From assembly GCF_013033965.1 (NCBI RefSeq), contig NZ_WQFE01000002.1, positions 248,001-312,000 on the forward strand: DNA of 64,000 nt. The letters run 5' to 3'. Below the pieces are notes generated by a model. That model worked only from the letters and a program-made list of their open reading frames with translations, was not told the DNA's origin and searched no databases. A program made the translations under genes and the position numbers. Positions 1 to 7,602 of the stretch are shown one piece after another. The DNA is from Ruegeria atlantica. Lineage in GTDB: Bacteria; Pseudomonadota; Alphaproteobacteria; Rhodobacterales; Rhodobacteraceae. Every line of letters begins with the position of its first letter. The stretch's first letter is position 1.

Positions 1-2
1 TA

Positions 3-1568
3 ATGCGCAACGAATTAAGGTCAGAAATCAAACGCTTGAGCAAGAAAGCATTTGATAAAGAGCGTCAGCAGGCGGAAAAAGAGGCTAAGTACCGGGAAAA
101 GTTTGAACGCCGAACCGGCCTATCAGCAGCGTCGCCATCTGTACGGTCACGAACTCCGCTGCACCGTCATTTTGATCCGCGACATTGCAAGCGAAATGCC
201 AACGTTATCGCGACCGCGATTTGGCACAAGATTCTGCGAGAAGAATACGATCCCGAACCCGCCGTTCATTTCCAGATACCCAAGCCGGACGGTTCCAAGC
301 GCGAAGTCACGGCTTTTGGAATTCCAGACGCTGCGGTGGCAAACGTTTTGCTTAGACGGACAATAAACAGAAATAAGAAACGGCTGTCCCCTCACTCATA
401 TGCCTACCACCCGGATAAGAACGTCTTTGATGCTATTTTGGCGTTGAGAGATTTTGACAAAGGAGGGAAACTGTTCGCGGTACAAATCGACTTCGAAAAG
501 TACTTTGACAACATCCCCGCGAACTATCTGAAAAAGAAGATCGCTGACCGGACAACGGTTAGTTTGACACCCCATGAGCGGCACATCTTTGAAGCCTTTC
601 TTCATCACCGATATGGAGATGCCGAAGGCCACCGAACTTCGACGTTCAAGCGCAAAGTAAAGGGGACGCCGCAAGGTTCGTCAGCTTCCCTGATATTGGC
701 GAACCTCGCAAATCATGACCTCGACAGAAAACTGTCTGCCGAGTCAGGGAAATTTGTACGGTTCGCGGATGACGTAGTGGCGATTTGTGGCAGCTACGAA
801 GAAGCGCAGCGGCTGGAGCGATGCTTTGATCGGCATTGTGCGGAAAGCGGATTAATCGTTAACCGCAAAAAATCACCCGGCATTGCGGTGATTTCTGACT
901 ACCAGCATGAAGTGCGGACCATCAATGATTTTACGTACCTAGGCTATGGTTTCAAAGATGCCGGCCTTACGCTTCCCAAAAAGACTGAGAAGAAACTACA
1001 GCAAAAAGTATCTCGGCTGATCAATGTTTACTTAATAAACGCGCTAAATCACGGCTTCAATCACAGAAGAGCCAATAGAAGACGAGGCTACGATTGGGAT
1101 TTGCTGGGCCTGATATATGAGCTTCGCAGAGGTTTTTATGGTGGTCTCAAGGAGCAAGATATCCAAGACTTTCTCTATAATCAGGGACAACTCAGGACGA
1201 TGCGCGGCCTGATGGGTTTCTACTGCCTGATTGAAGACCCCACGATACTGAAAGCGCTGGACGGTTGGACAGTCAACATGGTCCGTCGGGCTTGTGTTCA
1301 AAGAAGGCAAATACTGCGAAGCAGGTATGGTAGAAACTGCCCAACTCCGTCAAACGAAGAACTCATTCTAGGCAACTGGATTTCTCCGTCGGCATGGCGC
1401 GATGAAGGGGATGACGATGATGACGTCGAGGTTCAATTCCCTAGTTTGGTGAGAGGTTGGCGGGCTGCAAGGAAGCACTTTTTCACCTTTGGTTTGGAAG
1501 GTGTTCAGGCTCCCGGTTATGATTCCTCATTTGACGTTTCTGCGTTGTTTGATGCGTTTGACTATTAA
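3..1568 (+). CDS. Reverse transcriptase, group II intron-like fold without maturase or endonuclease domains
   Basis: The protein has RT motifs in order: a PKPDGSKRE segment (residues 94-101), QIDFEKYFD (161-169, Asp163), GTPQGSSASLILAN (221-234), FVRFADDVV (251-259, Asp256 and Asp257), a GLIVNRKKS segment near 283-291 and FTYLGYGF (310-317). The catalytic triad is therefore intact. About 200 further residues follow with no recognisable maturase X or HNH domain, and the extreme C terminus is acidic. It lacks the short length and layout of retron RTs. Single-gene or multi-gene defence RTs (DRT/Abi/UG classes) are the best analogy, but the class cannot be assigned by eye. It is convergent to the terminase operon, in cargo position. 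The first ATG is at the window edge, so the true start, and any upstream ncRNA, may be outside. Confidence 0.85.
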   Translation: MRNELRSEIKRLSKKAFDKERQQAEKEAKYREKFERRTGLSAASPSVRSRTPLHRHFDPRHCKRNANVIATAIWHKILREEYDPEPAVHFQIPKPDGSKREVTAFGIPDAAVANVLLRRTINRNKKRLSPHSYAYHPDKNVFDAILALRDFDKGGKLFAVQIDFEKYFDNIPANYLKKKIADRTTVSLTPHERHIFEAFLHHRYGDAEGHRTSTFKRKVKGTPQGSSASLILANLANHDLDRKLSAESGKFVRFADDVVAICGSYEEAQRLERCFDRHCAESGLIVNRKKSPGIAVISDYQHEVRTINDFTYLGYGFKDAGLTLPKKTEKKLQQKVSRLINVYLINALNHGFNHRRANRRRGYDWDLLGLIYELRRGFYGGLKEQDIQDFLYNQGQLRTMRGLMGFYCLIEDPTILKALDGWTVNMVRRACVQRRQILRSRYGRNCPTPSNEELILGNWISPSAWRDEGDDDDDVEVQFPSLVRGWRAARKHFFTFGLEGVQAPGYDSSFDVSALFDAFDY

Positions 1569-1585
1569 TCTGGTCAGGTGGGTTT

Positions 1586-2302
1586 TCAGTACATTCCGAT
1601 TAAACTGCGGACCTGTATCGCCCGCCCGGTCAAATACTGCGAGGCGAAAGCCGCCACAATCAGCCCGATCCCAAGATCGCCGTGGCCTGACGCGTTGCGG
1701 GATTGGGTGATGATCTGATTGCCCGCTGCCGTTGTCTGCGTCGTGAACGAGGCCAGGTCTTCCTCAATCTCATCGCGCAGAGGCAGGTCGTGTGCGAACT
1801 TCAATTCACCCGATGCGAACAGCACGGCAAGGTTTTCGACCATCAGGGTTTTGGAAGCGTTGCAGTATCGGCCTTTGGTCGTGTAGTCCGAGCCGCCAGT
1901 CATCTGAATGGCTGTATGCGGGACGCTCTGTTCGAACAGCATGTCGGATACGACCCGGCCCAAACTGGTCCCGTCGATGACCAAATCCGACTTACCGCCG
2001 AATGGTGGGGCATTGCGCAACTTGATCAGGTGATCGACCACATCCACATAGGACACCCCGCGAAACTTGTCGGCATAGACAATTGTGCGGTCGCGCTGCC
2101 CGAGAGTGACTTGGCATCCATCGTAGATGGGTAGCTGCTGATCCTTGATCACGCAGACGGTGCTAAAGTCATTGGCCTGACCAAGGTCGGCCCCGATCCA
2201 ATACCGCACATAGCCTTTCACTCTCGGTATAGCTGGGTCTTGGTTCGTTTCGTTCACTACATCGCCATTGGGACGATAGATCAGGTTCAAATCCTCGGGC
2301 AT
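1586..2302 (-). CDS. Terminase large subunit, nuclease part (separate gene)
   Basis: The 238-residue protein looks like the RNase H-fold nuclease half of a phage terminase large subunit. It has GADLGQANDFS (Asp39), LVIDGTSLG (Asp110) and a late SGHGDLGIGL (Asp209), which together can form the metal-binding acidic cluster. It starts 16 bases inside the end of the ATPase gene, in another frame, so the two halves are translated as overlapping genes. Terminase large subunits are usually one polypeptide, so this is either a natural split or a frameshifted gene. An ATG is present at the overlap, which favours a functional split. It is the last gene of the minus-strand chain and faces the RT gene across about 17 bases. 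Confidence 0.75.
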   Translation of the reverse strand: MPEDLNLIYRPNGDVVNETNQDPAIPRVKGYVRYWIGADLGQANDFSTVCVIKDQQLPIYDGCQVTLGQRDRTIVYADKFRGVSYVDVVDHLIKLRNAPPFGGKSDLVIDGTSLGRVVSDMLFEQSVPHTAIQMTGGSDYTTKGRYCNASKTLMVENLAVLFASGELKFAHDLPLRDEIEEDLASFTTQTTAAGNQIITQSRNASGHGDLGIGLIVAAFASQYLTGRAIQVRSLIGMY

Positions 2303-3069
2303 ACCGCGCCCTCCATGCTGGTCGCGTTTTCAATGATGGACAGGTCGAAATAGGACATGCCGTCTGACAGGAATTCGCACATGACCTCCTGCCTGAACCT
2401 TGTGGCCGATAGCTGGGCGCGGAGCCGTTCGACACGGGGCGCAAGGCGGGGAATCGACGTTCCGGGCACCTTGATCCGATGCACGCTGTCTTTGGGTTCG
2501 AGAAACAGGTTGGCGAACAGGTTGTTTTTCCCTGCGGGCGTGCTGGCGTAGAATGTCTGTCCATCGTCTTTCAGCATCGGCAGCAAGGCGACAACAACAT
2601 CTTCGCCACCGTTGGCACCGGGCAGATACGCCATCTCATCAACAAGCAGCAGATCGGCGGTGTAACCCCGGATCGTGGCCCCGGACGCTGGAACGGCAAT
2701 GAACCGCCCGCCATTGCTGCACTCAATCTCTGTCTGTGTCGCACGCTCAACGACGAGATCGGTCGCGCGCAGGTACAGTTGCACTTTGCGCGTTATCTCG
2801 CGTGTCTGACGTTCTGCTGGCGCGAGACATATGGTTGTGCCGCCGCGCTCAAGTTCACGAACACCGCGCGTTGCCAGAACGCAGGACTTACCCGCCTGTC
2901 GGCAAACCAGCAGCGCGACTGTCTGCGCGGCTGATGTGATCGCCTCGACCTGCCAAGGGTCCGGCAAGGCGTTCGGGATTTCCTGTTGCAGGAAATGCGC
3001 TATCTTCGCCGCCGGGTCGAGATCACGTTCGAGACCAAGGCACCAGTCATGGAAGGCGTCAAATGGCAT
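2287..3069 (-). CDS. Terminase large subunit, ATPase part
   Basis: This is the packaging motor ATPase of a terminase. From the ATG chosen here there is a DPWQ adenine-contact motif (37-40), a Walker A-like CRQAGKS (56-62), a Walker B LLLVDEMA (140-147) and a coupling-type STPAGKNN segment (176-183). The protein ends at 260 residues, before the nuclease domain. An upstream ATG at 3150 exists in frame, but 3069 overlaps the small-subunit stop by 11 bases and begins at the family-like MPFDAFHDW sequence, so I prefer it. The nuclease is supplied by the next gene. Confidence 0.82.
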   Translation of the reverse strand: MPFDAFHDWCLGLERDLDPAAKIAHFLQQEIPNALPDPWQVEAITSAAQTVALLVCRQAGKSCVLATRGVRELERGGTTICLAPAERQTREITRKVQLYLRATDLVVERATQTEIECSNGGRFIAVPASGATIRGYTADLLLVDEMAYLPGANGGEDVVVALLPMLKDDGQTFYASTPAGKNNLFANLFLEPKDSVHRIKVPGTSIPRLAPRVERLRAQLSATRFRQEVMCEFLSDGMSYFDLSIIENATSMEGAVCPRI

Positions 3070-3637
3070 CGCCGCTCTCCTGACTGACAGACAGAACATG
3101 GTGGCGCATTCGGCGCAGCAGCGGTTCGCGGGCAGCGGGCACCTCGTCACAAACCTCTTGCAGGATGGTGCGGAGCGTGACCCATTCCTTGGACTCGGCC
3201 AGAGATACGTTGACCGTCAAGTTTTGGGCCAGCTTGCCCTGCATGGTCGCAATATCGCGCAGGACTTTCCGCAACCCCTCCATTGCGGCCAAAGCAAACC
3301 CGTCATCTTCGTTCTGCTCCGCCTTGGTGATCAGTTTTTCGACCCGCCGCGCCAAGGACTCATAGGTCATGGCGATGTCCATGCGGTCTTGGTTGATGAT
3401 CTCGGTATCTGCCTCAATCCCCTGAATGCGTGTCTCGGCCATGATTTCCCGGCGCATTTCTTCGGTGATCTTCTCATCCCGATAGCGTTGTACGGTTGAA
3501 TAATCGACACCGAGACGGCGGGCGATTTCAGCCATAGACCGCCGTCCAAGCACAATGTCTTTGATGATCTCGTTCTTGTCAGGCCGCATGTCGATAATCG
3601 CCCGACGGCCCGAATTCTTGTTCCCACCCTGCGCCAT
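3059..3637 (-). CDS. Terminase small subunit-like DNA-binding protein
   Basis: The N-terminal part carries a clear helix-turn-helix (about residues 22-55, with SMAEIARRLGVDYSTVQRYR). It is followed by a helical, charged region that could oligomerise. HTH at the N terminus, helical remainder and position immediately before the terminase ATPase gene fit a small terminase subunit that recognises the packaging site. A transposase-like or generic HTH protein is the alternative. Stop and start overlap the next gene by 11 bases, implying coupled translation and stoichiometric production with the ATPase. Confidence 0.65.
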   Translation of the reverse strand: MAQGGNKNSGRRAIIDMRPDKNEIIKDIVLGRRSMAEIARRLGVDYSTVQRYRDEKITEEMRREIMAETRIQGIEADTEIINQDRMDIAMTYESLARRVEKLITKAEQNEDDGFALAAMEGLRKVLRDIATMQGKLAQNLTVNVSLAESKEWVTLRTILQEVCDEVPAAREPLLRRMRHHVLSVSQESGDAI

Positions 3638-3639
3638 AA

Positions 3640-4044
3640 TCAGGACTCACCTGTAACCTTGGTTGAGCCAATGATCGGGGCAACGTTATCGTCGCCGTAC
3701 CAAACGATGCGCTCTCGCAGCCGCTCCCATTCCTCCACGGAGACAGATTCCAAATGATCATGAACGCGCTTTGCAAACTGTTCCCCGACGCCCGACCGCA
3801 CGAGATCGTCGCGCAGCTCGGCAAACCCGAAGCCATGCAGGTGCAGTTTCATCACCTGAGCAAGCGTGACGACAACAGCGTCTTGCGGGCTTCCTGACGG
3901 CTCGAGTTTGACCAGTTCGGATTCCCAGAAATAGTGCTGGCCGTCGCGCGCAACGATAATGTCGTCCTCTGGCCCCAAGCCCATGGTGACAAACAAAGCG
4001 AACTGGATGCAGGCGCGGTCCTCAGGTGTCACTTGCGCTGGCAT
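3640..4044 (-). CDS. Uncharacterised protein of the terminase operon
   Basis: I do not recognise this 134-residue acidic protein. It sits 2 bases upstream of the terminase small subunit and overlaps the end of the preceding gene by 23 bases, so it belongs to the same operon. An ATG at 4053 is also in frame. The one at 4044 is preferred because a GGAG lies about 11 bases upstream, whereas for 4053 it would be only one base away. No signal peptide, membrane segment or cysteine motif is visible. Packaging accessory is a guess from context only. Confidence 0.6.
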   Translation of the reverse strand: MPAQVTPEDRACIQFALFVTMGLGPEDDIIVARDGQHYFWESELVKLEPSGSPQDAVVVTLAQVMKLHLHGFGFAELRDDLVRSGVGEQFAKRVHDHLESVSVEEWERLRERIVWYGDDNVAPIIGSTKVTGES

Positions 4045-4660
4045 TGGCCGCATTCTCCATCAGGCGCAGTTTGGTCTGCATATGCTGGGGAAGGTCGTCA
4101 GGCTGATCCCACGACACAGGCGTGAAACCATCCTCGCGCAGTTTCCGATACTGTGCCCGGAAATCGGACGACCCCATCACATCGCGACGGATGTAGACGC
4201 GGCAAGCATCCTCGTCTTTTACGACGGAGGTGCGCGTTGTTGCGGTGTTCGGTCGGCCACGGTTCTGCGCGTCGCCCGATGTGCTCGGATCGAAGATGTG
4301 CAGATTGGCCCCGGCCTTCTCAGCAGCGGCTTTCGCTTCGCGATACTTCACGGGGTCACGGGCTTCTTCGCGGGTAAGGGAGTGCGCAGGACGGATGCCC
4401 TTTGGATACCAGTTTCCGTCGTCAGCACGTTCAAGGCCAGCATCGCGCATCTTCTGCTCTTGCCGCTCCTCCTGAACAATATCCACGATGGATTTCTTGG
4501 CCGGGGTGCTATCCCGTGTGCCTTCTTTAATTTGATCAAGCAGACGGGAGTTGTGCTCATACAGCCCGTCCATTCGTTTCTGCTGATCAGTCACCGTGGT
4601 GGTGAGCGTTTCAACCTGCTTGATCAGGGCTTGCAGGGCAGCCGTGGTCTCATCCGACAT
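4022..4660 (-). CDS. Coiled-coil protein of the element's packaging operon
   Basis: The 212-residue protein starts with a heptad-like segment (about residues 5-50, TTAALQALIKQVETLTTTVTDQ and on) predicted to form a coiled coil, then a charged linker and a C-terminal region with no family I recognise. The start has an upstream GGAG (tatgGGAGaataac on the coding strand reads AGGAGAAT). It follows a rho-independent terminator-like stem-loop at 4687-4722, so it may begin a sub-operon or be reached by readthrough. Scaffold- or packaging-associated roles are possible, not shown. Confidence 0.6.
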   Translation of the reverse strand: MSDETTAALQALIKQVETLTTTVTDQQKRMDGLYEHNSRLLDQIKEGTRDSTPAKKSIVDIVQEERQEQKMRDAGLERADDGNWYPKGIRPAHSLTREEARDPVKYREAKAAAEKAGANLHIFDPSTSGDAQNRGRPNTATTRTSVVKDEDACRVYIRRDVMGSSDFRAQYRKLREDGFTPVSWDQPDDLPQHMQTKLRLMENAANASASDT

Positions 4661-4679
4661 GTTATTCTCCTATGGTTCC

Positions 4680-4722
4680 AAACAAAATTGAGCGTGACGC
4701 AATTCGGGACGCCACGCTCAAT
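4680..4722 (-). terminator. Rho-independent terminator-like stem-loop
   Basis: A perfect 10-base inverted repeat (ATTGAGCGTG at 4687-4696, CACGCTCAAT at 4713-4722) is followed, on the minus strand, by TTTTGTTTGG. It falls in the gap between the 4760-5191 gene and the 4022-4660 gene, so it would attenuate transcription coming from the upstream small genes. Confidence 0.7.
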
Positions 4723-4759
4723 CTGGTCTGGACAGATAGGAGCGGTGCGTCGGCGTTGC

Positions 4760-5191
4760 TCAGACCAACAATCGGTCCCGCTCCCGGGTCTTCTCAACCG
4801 AAGAAGAAGGTCTTTTAGGCGGTGATTTCAGGTACTTCCAACGCACCCGAACACGCTCGACCCCTTGGAGATGTTTTCGGAAGGAGGACGCGTTTTTGTC
4901 CGAAACAATGGGGAATTCTTCACCTTCCATCATCCGGCGAATACAGGCGGCAAGTACGTCACCATCCCAGCCGATGAGAGAGCAAAGATCATTTCGGTGG
5001 CGCGCAAACGCGCCCTGATGATCTGTCAGAAATGAAATGGCCTGATCTTGTTCCAGCTGTGTGATACCGGCACTGGCAGCGTTCTTTTGTATCGGCATAA
5101 ACAGATCGCGATAGGCCTGCATGATGATTGCCACAACGAACGCCTCTTCGGGCGTCTGCGGGCGGTCTGTTCCCGTCAGCCCCATGGACAC
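4760..5191 (-). CDS. Uncharacterised 143-residue protein
   Basis: The family is unknown to me. The N-terminal two thirds look alpha-helical; the C-terminal tail is basic (KSPPKRP and then ERDRLLV), which could contact nucleic acid. It overlaps the end of the preceding gene (5176-5406) by 16 bases and is followed by a terminator-like hairpin, so it closes a three-gene transcription unit. A second in-frame ATG lies two codons downstream of the first. Confidence 0.6.
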   Translation of the reverse strand: MSMGLTGTDRPQTPEEAFVVAIIMQAYRDLFMPIQKNAASAGITQLEQDQAISFLTDHQGAFARHRNDLCSLIGWDGDVLAACIRRMMEGEEFPIVSDKNASSFRKHLQGVERVRVRWKYLKSPPKRPSSSVEKTRERDRLLV

Positions 5192-5406
5192 CCCGGATAA
5201 ACTGTTCCGGGCGTCACATGACGCACAATCGCGGCATACACGATGTTCTCGGCTGAACGACGTTGCCAGTCGGCTGGCAGTTCCGACCAGACGACATAGA
5301 CAAGGCGTGGAGTCGGATCGTCACCGATCTTGAAAACCCCGCGCGTCGGCAATTGGGCATCTGCCAACGCGCTTTGAGTTCGAGGCAGTGAATGCCAATC
5401 AGACAT
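5176..5406 (-). CDS. Small uncharacterised protein
   Basis: The 76-residue protein starts at an ATG that overlaps the stop of the preceding gene by 8 bases. A longer reading from 5475 would overlap that gene by about 77 bases and is less likely. It contains a conserved-looking FKIGDDPTPRLVYVVWSELPADWQRR stretch (in pieces: KIGDDPTPRL, then WSELPADWQ). No known domain is recognised. Operon context is the only clue. Confidence 0.55.
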   Translation of the reverse strand: MSDWHSLPRTQSALADAQLPTRGVFKIGDDPTPRLVYVVWSELPADWQRRSAENIVYAAIVRHVTPGTVYPGCPWG

Positions 5407-5668
5407 TGGCTCGCAGCCCGTCCACAACAGTAGTGATGTGCCGCCAAGGGAGGTCGAAATCGCCCTGTATGGCATGGACGATCAGACCTGTTTCGTGAGG
5501 CACAAGCCGGTAGTGGCGATTGATTGCCTCGGCATCGGGATCGGTCAGGAAACGTTCCAGATCATCAGCCAATCGGTCCGCATCGTTGACCTTCAACATG
5601 GAACGGCTGGAAATGGTGGTGAGGCTCAGGATGGCGTTGCCATCTTCAATACGCGCGCTGATCTTCAT
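5399..5668 (-). CDS. Small uncharacterised protein, first gene of minus-strand chain
   Basis: The 89-residue acidic protein has a beta-strand-rich N terminus (MKISARIEDGNAILSLTT) and a helical middle. It is the first of the leftward small genes and its coding end overlaps the next gene by 8 bases. The start has AAGGACAAAG upstream on the coding strand, a reasonable ribosome-binding site. The 236-base gap to the divergent DUF4236 gene should contain its promoter. Function unknown. Confidence 0.55.
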   Translation of the reverse strand: MKISARIEDGNAILSLTTISSRSMLKVNDADRLADDLERFLTDPDAEAINRHYRLVPHETGLIVHAIQGDFDLPWRHITTVVDGLRANV

Positions 5669-5904
5669 CGCTTTGTCCTTCGGAGATGAAGCGCGCCCGA
5701 GGGAAAAAGGAATATCGAACCACCCTCAGACACGCGGTTTGTCAACGGGTCCGACGAATGATGCGTATCACCTCGCTTTGGGACGATGTTCCGAAGAAGA
5801 AGGTGGAGATGCGGGAGATTTAGGTGGAAAACTAAAAGTGGTGACTGGCGTGGTTTTGGTCGGTCAGCTAAACTTAAAGGTGTATTGTAGAAGGCGAGGA
5901 TTTA

Positions 5905-6534
5905 ATGGGCTTCCGTTTCCAGAAGAGAATAAAGATTGCTCCCGGCGTGCGGCTGAACGTGTCAAAGAGCGGAGTCAGTACCAGCCTTGGTGGCCGAGGT
6001 GCTACTGTGAACCTCAATTCGAAAGGTGTACGCACCACCGTCGGGGTGCCCGGGACAGGCCTTTCTTGGTCAAAGCAAACAGGCTGGGCAAATGCCAACG
6101 GTCTGAAACCCGAAGACGAGTTGATGCAGTTGGGTAAGCTGCTTGACCAAAAGGCGAAGACTTTCAATTCACTATCCCCGAAGACCAATAAAGTGTCTGC
6201 GAGTTGGAACAAAGCTGTTGAATCCTTTGAAGGGGGACGAGGGCCGAGTTCTTCTAAGTTTCAGACGTTGGTAAAACGGTTTGAAACAGCTATGGCAGGG
6301 TACCAAGGTATCGAGGATTCAGTCGACGAGCAAAGAGCCGCGTTACGCGCCATCATCAGCCGTCTCAAGGGCATGAAATTTGGTATGTTCAGCGGCAGAC
6401 TGAAATCGGCGCAAAGGGATCTACTAAAACTGGCAAGCGAGCATGAGCAAGGCGCGCAAAAGTTGTCTGCTGCACTTGATAGGGTAAAAGCCGAGGTAAC
6501 CACCGAACTAGCCGCAGCAGAGCGAAAAACTTGA
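5905..6534 (+). CDS. DUF4236 domain protein
   Basis: The N-terminal ~55 residues match the DUF4236 pattern: MGFRFQKRIKIAPGVRLNVS, then repeated short glycine/valine strands ending in VGVPGTGLSWS. The remaining ~150 residues are helical and charged. The domain is widespread in bacteria and phages with no established function. A GAGGA lies 5 bases before the ATG. It is followed 40 bases later by a co-directional membrane-protein gene; the pair is oriented against the surrounding minus-strand element genes, a typical cargo arrangement. Confidence 0.75.
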   Translation: MGFRFQKRIKIAPGVRLNVSKSGVSTSLGGRGATVNLNSKGVRTTVGVPGTGLSWSKQTGWANANGLKPEDELMQLGKLLDQKAKTFNSLSPKTNKVSASWNKAVESFEGGRGPSSSKFQTLVKRFETAMAGYQGIEDSVDEQRAALRAIISRLKGMKFGMFSGRLKSAQRDLLKLASEHEQGAQKLSAALDRVKAEVTTELAAAERKT

Positions 6535-6574
6535 TCTTGCCAACTTAGGTCTGACAATTGCATCGACAGATTCA

Positions 6575-7117
6575 ATGACTCTATCAACTGAAATAGCTGC
6601 CGTTTTGCTCGGTGGTGGATTTGCGATTCTGGGCACGTTTTTGGGTGCGTATCTAAACAAGCGCGCCACACTTTCGACTGCACGTGAACTGGCGGAGATC
6701 GAGCGTTTCAAGTACGCGCAAGACCGCATCTGGGATTTCCGAAAAGAGACGTACACTGCGATCCTTGCGCACCTCAGAAGGGCATCCAACCACGCGGATA
6801 GGGTGTTTTCTGGCTACTGTGACGAGCAAATGCACCCCGAAACGTATTTCGCCAGCGATAGTCGCAAAGAAGACGAAGAGGCCAAATGGGCGGCATGGGT
6901 TGATTGCCGAAAAGAGTTCGAAGACAATCTTCTCACGCTGTCCGACGACTTCACCAAGCAGTTCTACTTACTCATCCACAGCTTTAAGATCATAGACGAC
7001 AACGATCTTCCGCCAGAAGCGGCTCAAAAAGCAGCAGACATTTTCAATGGATTTTATCCTAAGCTGCTTAGAATTGCCCAAAATGAGATTGCACCCTCTA
7101 GGCCAAATAAGTCTTAG
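6575..7117 (+). CDS. N-terminally membrane-anchored protein, unknown function
   Basis: Residues ~5-28 form one hydrophobic, glycine-rich membrane segment (EIAAVLLGGGFAILGTFLGAYL). A long helical cytoplasmic region follows (ATLSTARELAEIERFKYAQDRIW). The rest is acidic and mostly helical. The layout of a single N-terminal helix followed by a helical soluble part is common among accessory-region proteins of unknown role. Together with the DUF4236 gene it forms a two-gene unit; a defence or exclusion function is possible but unsupported. Confidence 0.65.
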   Translation: MTLSTEIAAVLLGGGFAILGTFLGAYLNKRATLSTARELAEIERFKYAQDRIWDFRKETYTAILAHLRRASNHADRVFSGYCDEQMHPETYFASDSRKEDEEAKWAAWVDCRKEFEDNLLTLSDDFTKQFYLLIHSFKIIDDNDLPPEAAQKAADIFNGFYPKLLRIAQNEIAPSRPNKS

Positions 7118-7602
7118 CGCTTAGCTTAAACCTGATTTCAATTGACCTTTCCGCCCGGCAAGTAGCACCTGTTGCAAGATGCGTTGCAAAAACCATCTAA
7201 CCATTTGATCCATAAGGCTAGAAATACTGATTAGTTGTCAGTTGGGCGGTATTGGCCGCCCAATTACGACCGGATCGCAACGAGTGGGCGGAGATTTCGG
7301 AAAGAGCTAATACAAGGCCGCGGTCGGAGCGCATTCCAGCGCACATGTCATCCATGTGTTTTGCTACGTGCCTATGATAACTAATTGTTTTTATGTCGAT
7401 TTCACACATAGCACACAAAGAACACATAGAAATGAAATACACTTGTGCAATCACTTCATGCCCGCAAGGATACCTGCATTCGCCACACTTTCACAAAGCT
7501 GAGTTCATGTGTGTTTGTGCGCTATGTGATAATATTGTTTACTATCATAAAGTTAGTCGGCGCACAAAGAACACATAGCATCCATGTGCGCCGATTGATG
7601 GC
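7118..7602. repeat. Gene-free region with iteron-like repeats; candidate replication origin or control region of element 1
   Basis: No convincing gene lies in these 485 bases. A 16-base direct repeat CACAAAGAACACATAG occurs at 7414-7429 and 7563-7578. A related block CACATAGCACACAAA (7404-7418) has an inverted copy with one mismatch at 7513-7527. An 8-base inverted repeat CGGCGCAC / GTGCGCCG brackets the second copy (7558-7565, 7585-7592). CACATG...CATGTG occurs at 7341-7357. A pair GTTGCAA-N5-GTTGCAA is at 7171-7189. The repeats sit right after the primase-helicase gene, where satellite and phage origins often lie. Confidence 0.55.

Noticed and set aside
3..1568. Retron reverse transcriptase or group II intron
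   Set aside because: Too long and without retron-type layout; lacks maturase and endonuclease domains and no intron RNA is visible downstream.
1586..3637. Gene transfer agent cluster
   Set aside because: No portal, capsid, protease or tail genes of the RcGTA type are present, and the locus lies within an integrase-bearing element.
7404..7592. CRISPR array
   Set aside because: Only two direct copies, variable spacing and inverted relatives; pattern fits iterons or regulator sites, and no cas gene is present.
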